From an uncultured Prevotella sp. (GTDB lineage: Bacteria > Bacteroidota > Bacteroidia > Bacteroidales > Bacteroidaceae): DNA of 19,012 nt. Position 1 is the first letter of the stretch. Every line of letters begins with the position of its first letter. Location of the stretch: the NCBI GenBank assembly GCA_937877595.1, contig CALFIY010000016.1, positions 1 through 19,012 on the forward strand, read 5' to 3'. Below, one piece after another: positions 6,608 to 15,501 of the stretch. Under the pieces are notes generated by a model, which ran no database searches, had not been told where the DNA came from, and worked only from the letters and a program-made list of their open reading frames with translations. Made by a program: the position numbers and the translations under genes.

Positions 6608-7675
6608 ATGGCAAAGATCAGCAATCATTTGGTAATCATGGCTGGCGGCGTGGGAAGCCGCTTCTGGCCCATGAGCACAGCCGACAATCCCAAGCAGTTT
6701 ATCGATGTGCTTGGCGTGGGGCGCTCGCTGTTGCAACTCACGGTGGACCGCTTTCAGACAATCGTGCCGGCAGAAAATGTATGGGTGGTTACCAATCAGC
6801 GCTATGCCGACATCGTCAGCAGACAACTGCCGGATATGCCTGCCGACCATATCCTGTGCGAGCCGTGCCGCCGCAATACGGCGCCTTGCATAGCCTATGT
6901 GTCGTGGCGCATAAAATCGGCCGACCCGAAGGCAAACATCGTTGTGTCGCCCAGCGACCACGTTGTGCTCAACACAGAAGAGTTCCGCAGGGTGGTGACA
7001 AGTTGTCTGAAGTTTACTGCCGAGAGCGATGCCATAGTGACGCTTGGCATGAAGCCCACGCGCCCTGAGACAGGATATGGCTACATAGAGGCCAATCTCT
7101 CCGCCCATTCGCTGCGCAACAAGGGAATATTCCGCGTTGACTCCTTCCGTGAGAAGCCCGACCTGCAGACAGCAAAGCAGTATATCAAGAAGAGCAACTA
7201 CTTCTGGAACGCTGGCATCTTTGTGTGGAACGTCAATACCATAGTCAATGCATACCGCATCTACCAGCCCGGCATGGCTAAGATTTTCGAGAGCATGCTG
7301 CCTGTATATGGTACGGCGCAGGAGCAGGAGAAGATAAACGAACTGTTCCCCGAATGTGAGAATATTTCGGTTGACTATGCCATTATGGAGAAGGCTGAGG
7401 AAATCTTTGTCTGTCCTGCCGACTTCGGATGGAGCGACCTTGGCACGTATGGCTCGCTGCTGCAGAACATGAAGCACGACCTCTACGGCAATGCCATCGT
7501 CGGAAGCGATGTCAACATGTTTGAGAGCCACAACTGTATGGTCCATACGGCGCAGGAGAAACGTGTCGTGATACAGGGCCTCGACGGGTACATCGTTGCA
7601 GAGAACAATAACACGCTGCTCATCTGCAAACTTTCAGAAGAGCAGCGCATCAAGCAGTTCAGCGGTGACGACTGA
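6608..7675 (+). CDS. manC: mannose-1-phosphate guanylyltransferase
   Basis: This 355-residue nucleotidyltransferase makes GDP-mannose from GTP and mannose 1-phosphate, feeding GDP-mannose and GDP-fucose for surface glycans. Motifs in order are the nucleotide-binding signature MAGGVGSRFWPMSTADNPKQ (11-30), PSDH (115-118), TGYGYIEA (155-162), EKPD (182-185), YFWNAGIFVW (198-207) and FGWSDLGTYG (273-282). The protein stops after the transferase and its short left-handed helix part. The phosphomannose isomerase domain found in longer bifunctional homologues is absent, so the isomerase must be encoded elsewhere. The gene has a good promoter directly upstream and converges on trmB, leaving 22 bp between stop codons. 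Confidence 0.94.
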   Translation: MAKISNHLVIMAGGVGSRFWPMSTADNPKQFIDVLGVGRSLLQLTVDRFQTIVPAENVWVVTNQRYADIVSRQLPDMPADHILCEPCRRNTAPCIAYVSWRIKSADPKANIVVSPSDHVVLNTEEFRRVVTSCLKFTAESDAIVTLGMKPTRPETGYGYIEANLSAHSLRNKGIFRVDSFREKPDLQTAKQYIKKSNYFWNAGIFVWNVNTIVNAYRIYQPGMAKIFESMLPVYGTAQEQEKINELFPECENISVDYAIMEKAEEIFVCPADFGWSDLGTYGSLLQNMKHDLYGNAIVGSDVNMFESHNCMVHTAQEKRVVIQGLDGYIVAENNNTLLICKLSEEQRIKQFSGDD

Positions 7676-7676
7676 T

Positions 7677-7686
7677 ACGGCGCCGT
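7677..7686. other. short palindrome in the manC/trmB convergent gap
   Basis: ACGGCGCCGT is a perfect 10-bp palindrome in the 22-bp gap between the two stop codons. It may act as a weak bidirectional stem, but no T-tract follows on either side. Confidence 0.3.
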
Positions 7687-7697
7687 CAGCCGCAGCA

Positions 7698-8468
7698 TTA
7701 TTTGCGCGTAGCCAAGGGGCTTCGCTTGTCGCGGCGATACGAGCGGTAATCATCTAACGGAATCTCAATGTCGGGTTCCGTTAGTTTTGTTTCATGGGGT
7801 AGCGCGAAGCGCATATAGCGGATGTCAAGCCCACGGTCTATCCACATCTGCTCGTAGTAGGTACGTATGCCAAGGATGTTGGCTGTCTCTGGCGAAAGCC
7901 CTGATGTGTGGTAGAGGTCTTCCGTGCGCTCCAGAACAGGCAGTTTGTTGACTTCTGCCACGTACGTAGTGTAGGTGAAGAGGAAGTTGGAGTCGGTCTT
8001 CAAGTGTAGCAGACCGCCGTCAATCAGGAAATGGCGATAACGCTCAAGGAAAAAGGTTGATGAGAGTCGCTTGCGCGGATTTTTCATCTGCGGATCGCTG
8101 AACGTGAGCCATATTTCCTGCACTTCGCCGGCAGAGAAAAAGCGGTCGATAACCTCAATATTAGTGCGCAGGAAAGCCACATTCTTCAGGCCGTCACTCA
8201 GCGCTTCCGTGGCTCCAGTCCACATGCGCGCTCCTTTTATGTCGACACCTATGAAGTTCACGTCGGGGAACATGCGTGCAAGCCCGACAGTGTACTCTCC
8301 CTTGCCGCATCCCAACTCGAGCACTATTGGGTTTGTATTCCTGAAATACTGCTCACGCCATTTTCCCTTCATCTCAAAAGGAACGTGTTCCACTACCGAA
8401 TAGGGGTACTGAAACACGTTCTCGTATTGTTCCATGTCGGCGAATTTCGCCAGTTTGCCTTTTCCCAT
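7698..8468 (-). CDS. trmB: tRNA (guanine-N7-)-methyltransferase
   Basis: This 256-residue SAM-dependent methyltransferase makes m7G46 in the variable loop of tRNAs. The SAM-binding motif is [12 protein letters not shown] (about 49-60), followed by [12 protein letters not shown]. The family motif around [11 protein letters not shown] and the C-terminal [14 protein letters not shown] fit the Bacteroidota version of TrmB. An in-frame ATG at 8534 would add 22 residues and overlap the preceding gene. The ATG at 8468 is preferred because the typical N-terminus [12 protein letters not shown] starts there, 7 bp after the upstream stop codon. The gene is the last of a tight three-gene minus-strand unit with two membrane proteins and converges on manC. 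Confidence 0.92.
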   Translation of the reverse strand: MGKGKLAKFADMEQYENVFQYPYSVVEHVPFEMKGKWREQYFRNTNPIVLELGCGKGEYTVGLARMFPDVNFIGVDIKGARMWTGATEALSDGLKNVAFLRTNIEVIDRFFSAGEVQEIWLTFSDPQMKNPRKRLSSTFFLERYRHFLIDGGLLHLKTDSNFLFTYTTYVAEVNKLPVLERTEDLYHTSGLSPETANILGIRTYYEQMWIDRGLDIRYMRFALPHETKLTEPDIEIPLDDYRSYRRDKRSPLATRK

Positions 8469-8475
8469 GAAGAAA

Positions 8476-8997
8476 CTATGCTTCGTAGTACTTTGGCGAG
8501 TCGCCGTATTTGTTGGCGTGAGCCTTGCTGTCAAGCAGACAGAAGATGATGACTATCAGCGAAACGATGCAGAACGCCACAGAGATACCGCCAATGCATG
8601 ACAGTTCGTTGACGTTCTTCTCGACAAACTTGGTCAGGGCTTTCTCGCTGGCGCCGCTCTGTGTCATGCTGATGAGTTTCGTCATAGTCTCACTGCTTGC
8701 AAAGAATACCTGGATTATGATGCCCAGCGCATAACTGACGTACACCCACAGTGCACTGTTGTTGGTATCCTGCAGGCGGCGAGCCGTTGCAGCCAAGCCA
8801 AAGAACATGATGACAGTGCTCACCACAGCGCTTACCCACAGATTTGTGATAAACATCGATACAATATTGTTTACCAGCAATACCGGCACTATCCACCACC
8901 AGAATTCTGAGCGGCGGCTGCGTCCGCTGAAATCAAAAAGGCGGCTGCTTGCCAATTTCATGGCTTCTACGAAGTTCAACTGTTCTCTCTCTTTCAT
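8476..8997 (-). CDS. DUF805 family membrane protein
   Basis: This is a membrane protein of about 173 residues with the DUF805 signature near the N-terminus ([20 protein letters not shown]), followed by hydrophobic helices. DUF805 proteins have no firmly established function. The start at 8997 leaves only one base after the TAA of the preceding gene (TAACATG), which implies translational coupling. An alternative ATG at 9021 would add eight residues and overlap that gene by 23 bp. trmB starts 7 bp beyond its stop. The conserved N-terminal motif makes the family call reliable. Nothing here indicates the role. Confidence 0.85.
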   Translation of the reverse strand: MKEREQLNFVEAMKLASSRLFDFSGRSRRSEFWWWIVPVLLVNNIVSMFITNLWVSAVVSTVIMFFGLAATARRLQDTNNSALWVYVSYALGIIIQVFFASSETMTKLISMTQSGASEKALTKFVEKNVNELSCIGGISVAFCIVSLIVIIFCLLDSKAHANKYGDSPKYYEA

Positions 8998-8998
8998 G

Positions 8999-9664
8999 TT
9001 ATTGTATTTTTTCTGTTTCACTAATGATTTCTTCTACTTCGCTGATGACTTCTTCGTTGGCACGATCGAGAACGAGTTTCTTATAAATCACCGAATCGAT
9101 GCCGTAACTGAATGGAGCGACACTGACGATAAGTGCTACCATAAGAATAGACAGCAACGTTTCGCTGATGTTGTAGCCAATGAGGAATATAATGATTCCG
9201 ACAACGAACACAGCAACAGCATAAAGGATATTGATGCAGAAAATGGCAAGTTTGTTGCCATACGTGGCCTTAACGCTCTGTTTGATGGCGTCAATAGGGT
9301 TTGTGTCGTTGTCAATGAGAATGTATACTGACAGAGATGTGGAAATGGCCACCACTATTCCAGGCACGAACAGGAAAATTAAGCCGAAGTACATAGCAAT
9401 AGCGACAAACATTACCAGCAGGAAGAACGACGCAAAGTCTTTCCTGTATTCGCTGTCGAAGATAAAGAGCGGCGAAATAATTTCACCCCTTGCTATCCTG
9501 CCAGGAATGCTGCACATGGCAATGGTAGTGCCTACGTTGAGATACGGAATCCAAATGGTAAGGAGATATAATACGGCTGCTGCTATAAGAGAGGCCAGAT
9601 TTTTTGCTCCAACGGAAATTCCCTCAGAGAGGGTGCTCATAACGTCAAGATCTACTTTTTCCAT
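8999..9664 (-). CDS. uncharacterised multi-pass membrane protein
   Basis: This is a 221-residue protein with about five hydrophobic segments, roughly at residues 20-48, 78-92, 95-115, 138-162 and 168-190. It has a polar, acidic C-terminal tail (EEVISEVEEIISETEKIQ). The stretch NPIDAIKQSVKATYGNKLA between helices recalls the amphipathic segment found in DUF975-type and related membrane proteins, but I cannot assign the family with confidence. It is followed by the DUF805 gene with one base between, so the two products probably act together in the membrane. No promoter motif of the TAnnTTTG type is seen in the 59 bp after ilvE, so readthrough from ilvE is possible. Confidence 0.75.
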   Translation of the reverse strand: MEKVDLDVMSTLSEGISVGAKNLASLIAAAVLYLLTIWIPYLNVGTTIAMCSIPGRIARGEIISPLFIFDSEYRKDFASFFLLVMFVAIAMYFGLIFLFVPGIVVAISTSLSVYILIDNDTNPIDAIKQSVKATYGNKLAIFCINILYAVAVFVVGIIIFLIGYNISETLLSILMVALIVSVAPFSYGIDSVIYKKLVLDRANEEVISEVEEIISETEKIQ

Positions 9665-9688
9665 TTCAATTATAAATTAAAATAATTG

Positions 9689-9723
9689 TTTTAACTGTCA
9701 ACAGTCAACTTTTAATTGTCAAC
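9689..9723. repeat. 14-bp direct repeat after ilvE
   Basis: TTTTAACTGTCAAC (9689-9702) and TTTTAATTGTCAAC (9710-9723) differ at one base and are separated by AGTCAAC. The segment ACTGTCAACAGT also forms a small inverted repeat. It fills most of the gap between ilvE and the membrane-protein gene. The role is unknown. Confidence 0.7.
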
Positions 9724-10746
9724 TCACTCAATCACCACGCTTGTCCAGCCGTGCTTATCCTCTTCAATGCCATACTGGATGTTGCGCAGGTGATTGTAGA
9801 GGCGCTCCGACACTGGGCCTGGTTTGCCGTCCTTGGAGAAAGTGTAGCGCTTGCCATTGTCAAGGTCGTCAATATAGGAGATAGGACTGATGACAGCGGC
9901 AGTACCACAGGCGCCAGCCTCCTCAAACGTTTCGAGTTCTTCCTCGGGAATGGGACGGCGCTCAACCTTCAGACCAAGGTCTTCAGCCACTTGCATAAGG
10001 CTCTTGTTGGTGATGCTGGGCAGAATGCTCGTCGACTCGGGAGTGACGTAGGTGTTGTTCTTAATGCCGAAGAAGTTGGCAGCACCACATTCGTCAATGT
10101 ATTTCTTCTCCTTGGCATCGAGATAGAATTCGCAGGCATATCCCTTCTCGTGGGCCAGGTTGTTGGCAAAGAGCGATGCTGCGTAGTTGCCGCCAACCTT
10201 GTAGCGGCCAGTGCCGAGAGGAGCCGAGCGGTCGTAGTCGCGAACGATGACGTATGGGTTGGTAGAGAAACCGCCCTTGAAATAAGGCCCTACAGGCGAC
10301 ACGAAAATGAGGAAGCAATACTCCTTGGCAGGATGAACCCCCACCTGGGCGCTTGTACCGATAAGCAATGGGCGCACATAAAGCGTGGCACCGCTCTCGT
10401 AGGTCGGAATCCATTCCTGATTGAGGCGCACAACCTTGTTGACCATCTCAACAAACAGTTCAGTAGGCACCTCGGGCATCATAATGCCGCGACATGTAGA
10501 CTGCAGACGTGCAGCGTTGTCTTTCACACGGAAAGTACGTACCTTGCCGTCGGGACAACGGTAAGCCTTAAGCCCCTCGAAAGCCTCCTGTCCGTAGTGC
10601 AGGCAGGTGGCTGCCATGTGCAGGTTGAGATACTCGTCGGAACAAATCTCTATCTCGCCCCATTTGCCGTCGCGATAGTAGCAACGCACGTTGTAGTCGG
10701 TCTTCATGTAGCCAAAGGATAGGCTCGACCAGTCTAAATCTTTCAT
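9724..10746 (-). CDS. ilvE: branched-chain amino acid aminotransferase
   Basis: This 340-residue PLP enzyme of fold type IV interconverts leucine, isoleucine and valine with their 2-oxo acids, using glutamate/2-oxoglutarate. The PLP lysine is K183 in the motif GRYKVGGNYA. Other family marks are LHYGQEAFEGLKAYR, LYVRPLLIGT, DECGAANFF and EEAGACGTAAVISP. Its length fits the long (eukaryote-like) BCAT group found in Bacteroidota. It has a promoter at 10804-10834, lies divergent from the GH43 gene, and is followed by two membrane-protein genes and trmB on the same strand. It is alone here, not inside an ilv/leu operon. Confidence 0.95.
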   Translation of the reverse strand: MKDLDWSSLSFGYMKTDYNVRCYYRDGKWGEIEICSDEYLNLHMAATCLHYGQEAFEGLKAYRCPDGKVRTFRVKDNAARLQSTCRGIMMPEVPTELFVEMVNKVVRLNQEWIPTYESGATLYVRPLLIGTSAQVGVHPAKEYCFLIFVSPVGPYFKGGFSTNPYVIVRDYDRSAPLGTGRYKVGGNYAASLFANNLAHEKGYACEFYLDAKEKKYIDECGAANFFGIKNNTYVTPESTSILPSITNKSLMQVAEDLGLKVERRPIPEEELETFEEAGACGTAAVISPISYIDDLDNGKRYTFSKDGKPGPVSERLYNHLRNIQYGIEEDKHGWTSVVIE

Positions 10747-10803
10747 AACTTGCTTGTGTTATTGAGTTGTTGATTAAATTCGCAAAAACGATTAAATATG
10801 CGG

Positions 10804-10834
10804 CAAAAGTAATAAAAAACACACTCACGAGCAA
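10804..10834 (-). promoter_or_regulatory. promoter of ilvE
   Basis: Read on the minus strand, TTG (complement of 10832-10834), 20 bp, then TACTTTTG (complement of 10804-10811). The -7 is an exact consensus match and the -33 is partial. The leader to the ilvE ATG would be about 50 nt. Confidence 0.6.
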
Positions 10835-10861
10835 CTATTTTTTTCGTAAAAGTGCAGCGTG

Positions 10862-10899
10862 TAGTGAATTTCTTCGTATTTTTGCAACAATATTCACTA
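10862..10899 (+). promoter_or_regulatory. GH43 promoter framed by an inverted repeat
   Basis: The -7 element TATTTTTG (10877-10884) lies midway between TAGTGAAT (10862-10869) and its exact complement ATTCACTA (10892-10899). The dyad is centred on the promoter, so it is a reasonable candidate operator. No good -33 TTTG is present, which would fit a regulated promoter. Confidence 0.45.
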
Positions 10900-10932
10900 T
10901 TTACCATTAACGCAATACGTATTATACTACCA

Positions 10933-12969
10933 ATGAGACGCAACATCATCCTACTGCTTCTTGTGCTCCTCGCAACAGTCAATGTCACCGCACAGCGGCA
11001 TCGCGGAAATTTCCAGAAAGGCGACTACGGGTATCTCTTCTGCCACATGAATGATCGCGGACGCGCATGGACGGCATACGCCCTGAGCCGCGACGGTTTC
11101 CACTACCACGACCTGCTCAACGGCGACTCTATCTTCAGCGACTGCGAAGTGGCCGAGATTGAAGGTGCCACGCGCGACGCTTATATCTGCCGCACGCACG
11201 ACGGCAGTGGCTATCTCATGGTTACAACAGACATGAATGTCGCTGCCTTCAAGCAACTTGGCAAAGTGGCAGAATGGGACAACTATGGTATTAACCTCTT
11301 GCACTCCGACGATTTAATTCACTGGTCGTCGAAAACTTTCGACTATCGCAAGGGAGTTGCCATTTTCTCAAATCCAGATGCTGAGAGCGTATACAAGAAT
11401 TGGGCTGCGATAAACAGGGTATGGGCTCCGCAAATCATGTGGGATGAGGATTATGTTTGGCCCGACGGCAAAAAGGGTGGCTATTTCATTTATTATTCCA
11501 TGTGGAACCGTGATGAGGAAAAGTACGACCGCATGTACTACTCGTATGCTGACGAGACATTTACGCAACTCACACAGCCGCGTTTGCTATTCGACTGGGG
11601 ATACGCCACAATTGATGCCGACATAAACTGGCTCGACACCGACCAGCAGTGGCACATGATGATAAAGAAAGAGGGAGGACAGCCTGGACTTTTCACAGCG
11701 ACTTCCAAGGAACTTGCAGGCCCGTGGGGTGAACCTGTGAGCGATGACTATGTAAACTTTGAAGGCAAGAAAAAGTGTGAGGGCGTGTCGGCCTTCCAAC
11801 TGGCAGGCCACGACGACTGGGTGATAGGCTACATCGAATATTCGTCACGTCCGCGCAACTATAGGCTCTGTCTGGCCGACAAGTATATGCGCAATTTCCG
11901 CTCGCCGCGCAATATTGAGGGAGTAGACCGCCCACAGCACGGCTCATTCCTGCGGCTTACGAAAGAGGAGTATGACCGCCTGCAGGCATGGAGTGACGGC
12001 TACGAACTGGCTACGATGCTGCCAAACAGGAAAAATCCTGTGATAGGCGGACTGTATGCTGATCCTGAAGTCATCTACAGCGAGCGCGACAGGAAGTATT
12101 ACATGTATCCCACTACCGACGGCTGTGAGAATTGGGACAATCACGACTTCCGCTGCTACAGCAGCAGCGATCTGAAGGAGTGGAAGCAAGAGGGCGTAAT
12201 ACTCGACCTTGCCACCGACTGCAAGTGGGCCAAGCGCAAGGCATGGGCACCATGTGCCATAGAGCGCAAGATGGGTAAGGGAAAGAAAGCGCGCTACAAG
12301 TATTTCTACTACTTTGTTGGCGACGGCCAGATCGGTGTTGCCGTGAGCGACAACCCTAACGGCCCGTTCCGTGACGCTTTGGGTCGTCCGCTGATAGCCA
12401 AAGACCATCCGGCGCTGAAGAATGGCGGTGCTCCGATAGACCCTGACGTTTTCCAGGACCCACAGACAGGCAAGTGTTATCTCTACTGGGGCAACGGAAC
12501 ACTGGTTTGCTCGGAACTTAACGACGATATGGTGAGCATAAAGCAGGACAATATTATATTTACGCGCAAGGAAAAAGCACGCTACAACTACAATGAAGGC
12601 CCGTATGTGTTTTTCCGCAACGGGAAATACTACTTCACATGGTCTGAGAACGATACGCGCTCGAAGAACTATCGCGTGCGCTATCTTATAAGCGATTCTC
12701 CAACGGCTTTCGTGCGCAACGGCCAACCTGCACAAGTGGAAAAAGGTATTGTGCTGCAACGTGACGATGCCAAGCAGATTTACGGCACGGGCCATCACGC
12801 CATAATAAACAAGGCTGGAACCGATGAGTGGTACATTGTGTACCATCGGTTCCAGCGTCCGCGTGCTGCTAAACTCGACTGGAGCGCAGGCTATAACCGT
12901 GAGGTGTGTATCGATCCGCTCTCCTTTGACGGCGAGGGAAGGATACTGCCTGTCAAGCCGTCGCTGTGA
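10933..12969 (+). CDS. secreted tandem-domain glycoside hydrolase family 43
   Basis: This 678-residue protein has a signal peptide (MRRNIILLLLVLLATVNVTA, cleavage probably near residue 20). Two five-bladed-propeller GH43-like domains follow. Domain 1 (about 30-345) has candidate catalytic residues D82 (TRDAYI), D228 (IDAD) and E283 (CEGVSAF), resembling the Bt3655-like branch. Domain 2 (about 370-678) has the canonical triad D377 (YADPEV), D503 (IDPDVF) and E555 (NEGPYVF). GH43 enzymes mostly release arabinofuranose or xylose from plant polysaccharides, but the substrate cannot be read here. The ATG at 10933 is chosen for the signal peptide, and earlier in-frame codons overlap the promoter. 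No SusC/SusD pair, transporter or other glycosidase is nearby. Confidence 0.92.
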   Translation: MRRNIILLLLVLLATVNVTAQRHRGNFQKGDYGYLFCHMNDRGRAWTAYALSRDGFHYHDLLNGDSIFSDCEVAEIEGATRDAYICRTHDGSGYLMVTTDMNVAAFKQLGKVAEWDNYGINLLHSDDLIHWSSKTFDYRKGVAIFSNPDAESVYKNWAAINRVWAPQIMWDEDYVWPDGKKGGYFIYYSMWNRDEEKYDRMYYSYADETFTQLTQPRLLFDWGYATIDADINWLDTDQQWHMMIKKEGGQPGLFTATSKELAGPWGEPVSDDYVNFEGKKKCEGVSAFQLAGHDDWVIGYIEYSSRPRNYRLCLADKYMRNFRSPRNIEGVDRPQHGSFLRLTKEEYDRLQAWSDGYELATMLPNRKNPVIGGLYADPEVIYSERDRKYYMYPTTDGCENWDNHDFRCYSSSDLKEWKQEGVILDLATDCKWAKRKAWAPCAIERKMGKGKKARYKYFYYFVGDGQIGVAVSDNPNGPFRDALGRPLIAKDHPALKNGGAPIDPDVFQDPQTGKCYLYWGNGTLVCSELNDDMVSIKQDNIIFTRKEKARYNYNEGPYVFFRNGKYYFTWSENDTRSKNYRVRYLISDSPTAFVRNGQPAQVEKGIVLQRDDAKQIYGTGHHAIINKAGTDEWYIVYHRFQRPRAAKLDWSAGYNREVCIDPLSFDGEGRILPVKPSL

Positions 12970-12991
12970 GGCAGCAGTTATTTCCCCTGTT

Positions 12992-15286
12992 CTATACGTT
13001 AAGGCGGCTTTTCACCTTGTCGACATAGGCGTCAATCACAGCGACAGCGGTGATGTTGACAACATCGCGCACCGTGGCGCCGAAGTCGATAAAGTGGATT
13101 GGCTTGTTGAGGCCAATCTGTATCGGGCCGATAATCTCTACGTCGGAATTAAGCATCTGCAACATCTTGTAACTGGAGCGCGCAGATGTGAGATTTGGGA
13201 AAACGAGAGTGTTGACATCCTTGCCATTGAGACGTGTAAACGGATACTGCTCGTCGCGCAGTTCGCGGTCAAGAGCAAAACCTATCTGCATTTCGCCGTC
13301 GATGGCCAGGTCGGGAAATTCTGCCTGCAACTGTTTTACGGCAGCCTTCACCTTATGCGCACCATCGCTCTGAGAACTGCCGAAGTTGGAGTGGCTTACC
13401 ATTGAAATCACAGGAGTCTCGTTGAAGAACGTTACAGCCCTGGATGCAAGCCGCGCAATGTCGACAAGTGTGTCGGTATCGGGATTTTCATTCACCAGAG
13501 TGTCGGCAATGTACAGAGTGCCGCGTGCAGAATTGATGATGTGCATCGCACCGAAGTGTTTGTATTCCTGGCGGATGCCAATAACCTCATTGACAACCTT
13601 TATCGTGTTGGAATACTTAGTGTACAGACCGGTGATGAAAGCGTCGGCCTCGCCAGTCTCAACCATCATCATTCCGAAATAGTTGCGCTCGAACATCTTG
13701 TCGTTGGCTTCCTGGAATGTATAGCCTTCGCGCTGCCTCTTCTCTGTTAGAATTCTGGCATAGCGCTCGCGCCGCTCCTGCTCCGAAGGATGGCGCAGAT
13801 TTACTATCTCTATGCCGTCCATGTTTAGTTCCAACTCGCGCGCCATGCGCTCTATTACCTCGTCGTTGCCAAGGAGGATGGGCTGGCAAATGCCTTCGGC
13901 CTTGGCCTGTACGGCTGCCTTGAGCATAGTGGGGTGGATGGCCTCTGCAAAAACGACGCGCTGCGGATGGGCCGCTGCTGTGGCGTAGAGTTTCTGGGTT
14001 AGTTTCGTTTCCTGTCCTAACAGGACGCTGAGCGAACGCTTGTATTCATCCCAGTTGTCTATCGACTTGCGAGCCACGCCGCTGTCAATGGCAGCCTTGG
14101 CTACTGCTGCCGAAACCTCGGTGATAAGGCGTGGATCTACGGGCTTTGGAATAAAGTAATTGCGACCAAAGGTAAGGTTGTTGACCTTGTAGACATCGTT
14201 CACTACATCGGGGACGGGCTGCTTGGCCAGTTCGGCAATGGCGAGCACAGCAGCCATCTTCATCTCCTCGTTGATGGCAGTGGCGTTGACGTCAAGTGCG
14301 CCACGGAAAATATACGGGAAACCAATTACGTTGTTTATCTGGTTTGGATAGTCGGTGCGTCCGGTAGACATCAGAGTGTCGGGGCGGGCCTCCATGGCAT
14401 CCTCGTATGAAATTTCAGGTACGGGATTTGCCAAGGCAAAGATTATCGGGTCCTTGGCCATTGTCTTCACCATCTCCTTGGTGAGCACGTTGCCTTTCGA
14501 CAATCCCACGAAGACGTCGGCTCCGTTGACGGCTTCGGCAAGCGTATGTACGTCTTTGCGGTCGGTGGCAAAGAAGCGCTTCTGCTCATTAAGCCCGGAG
14601 CGGTCGCTTGTTATGACTCCTTTAGAGTCGAGCATCAGAATGTTTTCCTTTCGTGCTCCAAGTGCCATGTAAAGTTTTGTACACGAAATAGCGGCAGCAC
14701 CAGCGCCATTAACCACAATCTGAACCTTGGCAATGTCTTTGCCACATACTTCCAGCGCATTCTTCAATCCCGCAGCAGAAATGATGGCGGTGCCATGCTG
14801 GTCGTCGTGCATTACGGGTATGTCGAGCGTACGTTTCAGGCGTTCCTCAATGTAGAAACACTCCGGCGCCTTGATGTCCTCAAGGTTGATACCGCCAAAC
14901 GTAGGCGCTATCTTTTCCACTGCTTCGCAGAACTTCTCAGGATCTTTCTCGTTGACTTCTATGTCGAATACGTCAATGCCGCCGTATATCTTGAAGAGTA
15001 GCCCCTTGCCTTCCATGACAGGCTTGCCGCTCATGGCGCCAATGTCGCCAAGTCCGAGAACGGCGGTGCCGTTGGAGATAACAGCCACAAGATTGCCCTT
15101 GTCGGTGTAGCGGTATGCGTCGTCGGGGTTCTGCTGTATTTCCAGACAGGGATAGGCTACTCCAGGCGAATACGCCAGCGAGAGATCCGTCTGTGTGCGA
15201 TATGCCTTTGTCGGCTTAACTTCTATTTTTCCCGGGCGTCCTGCCTCGTGGTAGGCCAGTGCGGCCTCTTTGGATATCTTTACCAT
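12992..15286 (-). CDS. maeB: NADP-dependent malic enzyme with C-terminal phosphotransacetylase-like domain
   Basis: This 764-residue MaeB-type enzyme oxidatively decarboxylates malate to pyruvate. The malic part (about 1-420) shows Y39 in [10 protein letters not shown]94 in MEGKGLLFK, metal-site acids in NLEDIKAPE and DDQHGTA, and the nucleotide loop GAGAAA at 194-199. The C-terminal part (about 430-764) matches phosphate acetyltransferase ([36 protein letters not shown]). In MaeB this domain is generally regarded as regulatory, responding to acetyl-CoA rather than catalysing transacetylation. It converges on the GH43 gene with 22 bp between stops and is divergent from a TetR regulator, whose likely operator overlaps its promoter. 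Confidence 0.96.
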   Translation of the reverse strand: MVKISKEAALAYHEAGRPGKIEVKPTKAYRTQTDLSLAYSPGVAYPCLEIQQNPDDAYRYTDKGNLVAVISNGTAVLGLGDIGAMSGKPVMEGKGLLFKIYGGIDVFDIEVNEKDPEKFCEAVEKIAPTFGGINLEDIKAPECFYIEERLKRTLDIPVMHDDQHGTAIISAAGLKNALEVCGKDIAKVQIVVNGAGAAAISCTKLYMALGARKENILMLDSKGVITSDRSGLNEQKRFFATDRKDVHTLAEAVNGADVFVGLSKGNVLTKEMVKTMAKDPIIFALANPVPEISYEDAMEARPDTLMSTGRTDYPNQINNVIGFPYIFRGALDVNATAINEEMKMAAVLAIAELAKQPVPDVVNDVYKVNNLTFGRNYFIPKPVDPRLITEVSAAVAKAAIDSGVARKSIDNWDEYKRSLSVLLGQETKLTQKLYATAAAHPQRVVFAEAIHPTMLKAAVQAKAEGICQPILLGNDEVIERMARELELNMDGIEIVNLRHPSEQERRERYARILTEKRQREGYTFQEANDKMFERNYFGMMMVETGEADAFITGLYTKYSNTIKVVNEVIGIRQEYKHFGAMHIINSARGTLYIADTLVNENPDTDTLVDIARLASRAVTFFNETPVISMVSHSNFGSSQSDGAHKVKAAVKQLQAEFPDLAIDGEMQIGFALDRELRDEQYPFTRLNGKDVNTLVFPNLTSARSSYKMLQMLNSDVEIIGPIQIGLNKPIHFIDFGATVRDVVNITAVAVIDAYVDKVKSRLNV

Positions 15287-15333
15287 AAGTTCTGCTGATT
15301 TGTTGTATGTTGGAAGTTTTAGTCTGCTCTCGA

Positions 15334-15351
15334 AAATTTGCCGGCAAATTT
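15334..15351. promoter_or_regulatory. perfect 18-bp palindrome, probable operator
   Basis: AAATTTGCCGGCAAATTT is a perfect 9+9 palindrome in the maeB/tetR intergenic region. It overlaps all but one base of the maeB -7 element. Its size and symmetry fit a TetR-dimer site. A second inverted repeat, ATATTTTCTAAAATAT (15373-15388), lies 38 bp away centre to centre. Confidence 0.6.
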
Positions 15352-15352
15352 A
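15345..15352 (-). promoter_or_regulatory. -7 promoter element of maeB
   Basis: The complement of 15345-15352 reads TAAATTTG, an exact TAnnTTTG match. It would start a leader of about 50 nt before the maeB ATG (15286). No TTTG is found at the -33 position. The element is embedded in the 18-bp palindrome, so a bound repressor would cover it. Confidence 0.55.
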
Positions 15353-15468
15353 CAAAAAACAGACAGAAAACGATATTTTCTAAAATATATTTTTTCCCTT
15401 GGAAAGTCATTTTGACGGGACGCGCGCAGTTTTTTCTTTTTAGAAAGTGCGTGTTGCCAATTTTTTTG

Positions 15469-15477
15469 TATTTTTGC
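15469..15477 (+). promoter_or_regulatory. -7 promoter element of the tetR gene
   Basis: TATTTTTGC matches TAnnTTTG. Transcription would start near 15484, only about 6 nt before the ATG at 15490 but 18 nt before the ATG at 15502, which favours the latter. Confidence 0.5.
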
Positions 15478-15501
15478 CCTCGCAAACCAATGCGGCTTAT
15501 A

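Noticed and set aside
5876..7546. Open frame of 556 codons antisense to dedA and manC
   Set aside because: It spans two well-supported genes and their promoter region on the other strand, with no domain or promoter of its own.
9751..10722. Open frame of 323 codons antisense to ilvE
   Set aside because: It mirrors the ilvE gene, no motif is visible, and the ilvE assignment with PLP lysine K183 is certain.
10852..10932. N-terminal extension of the GH43 protein
   Set aside because: It would cover the -7 promoter and place a second hydrophobic stretch before the signal peptide that starts at 10933.
12992..14000. Separate phosphotransacetylase gene
   Set aside because: The frame is continuous with the malic-enzyme part, which is the normal MaeB architecture and not a new fusion.
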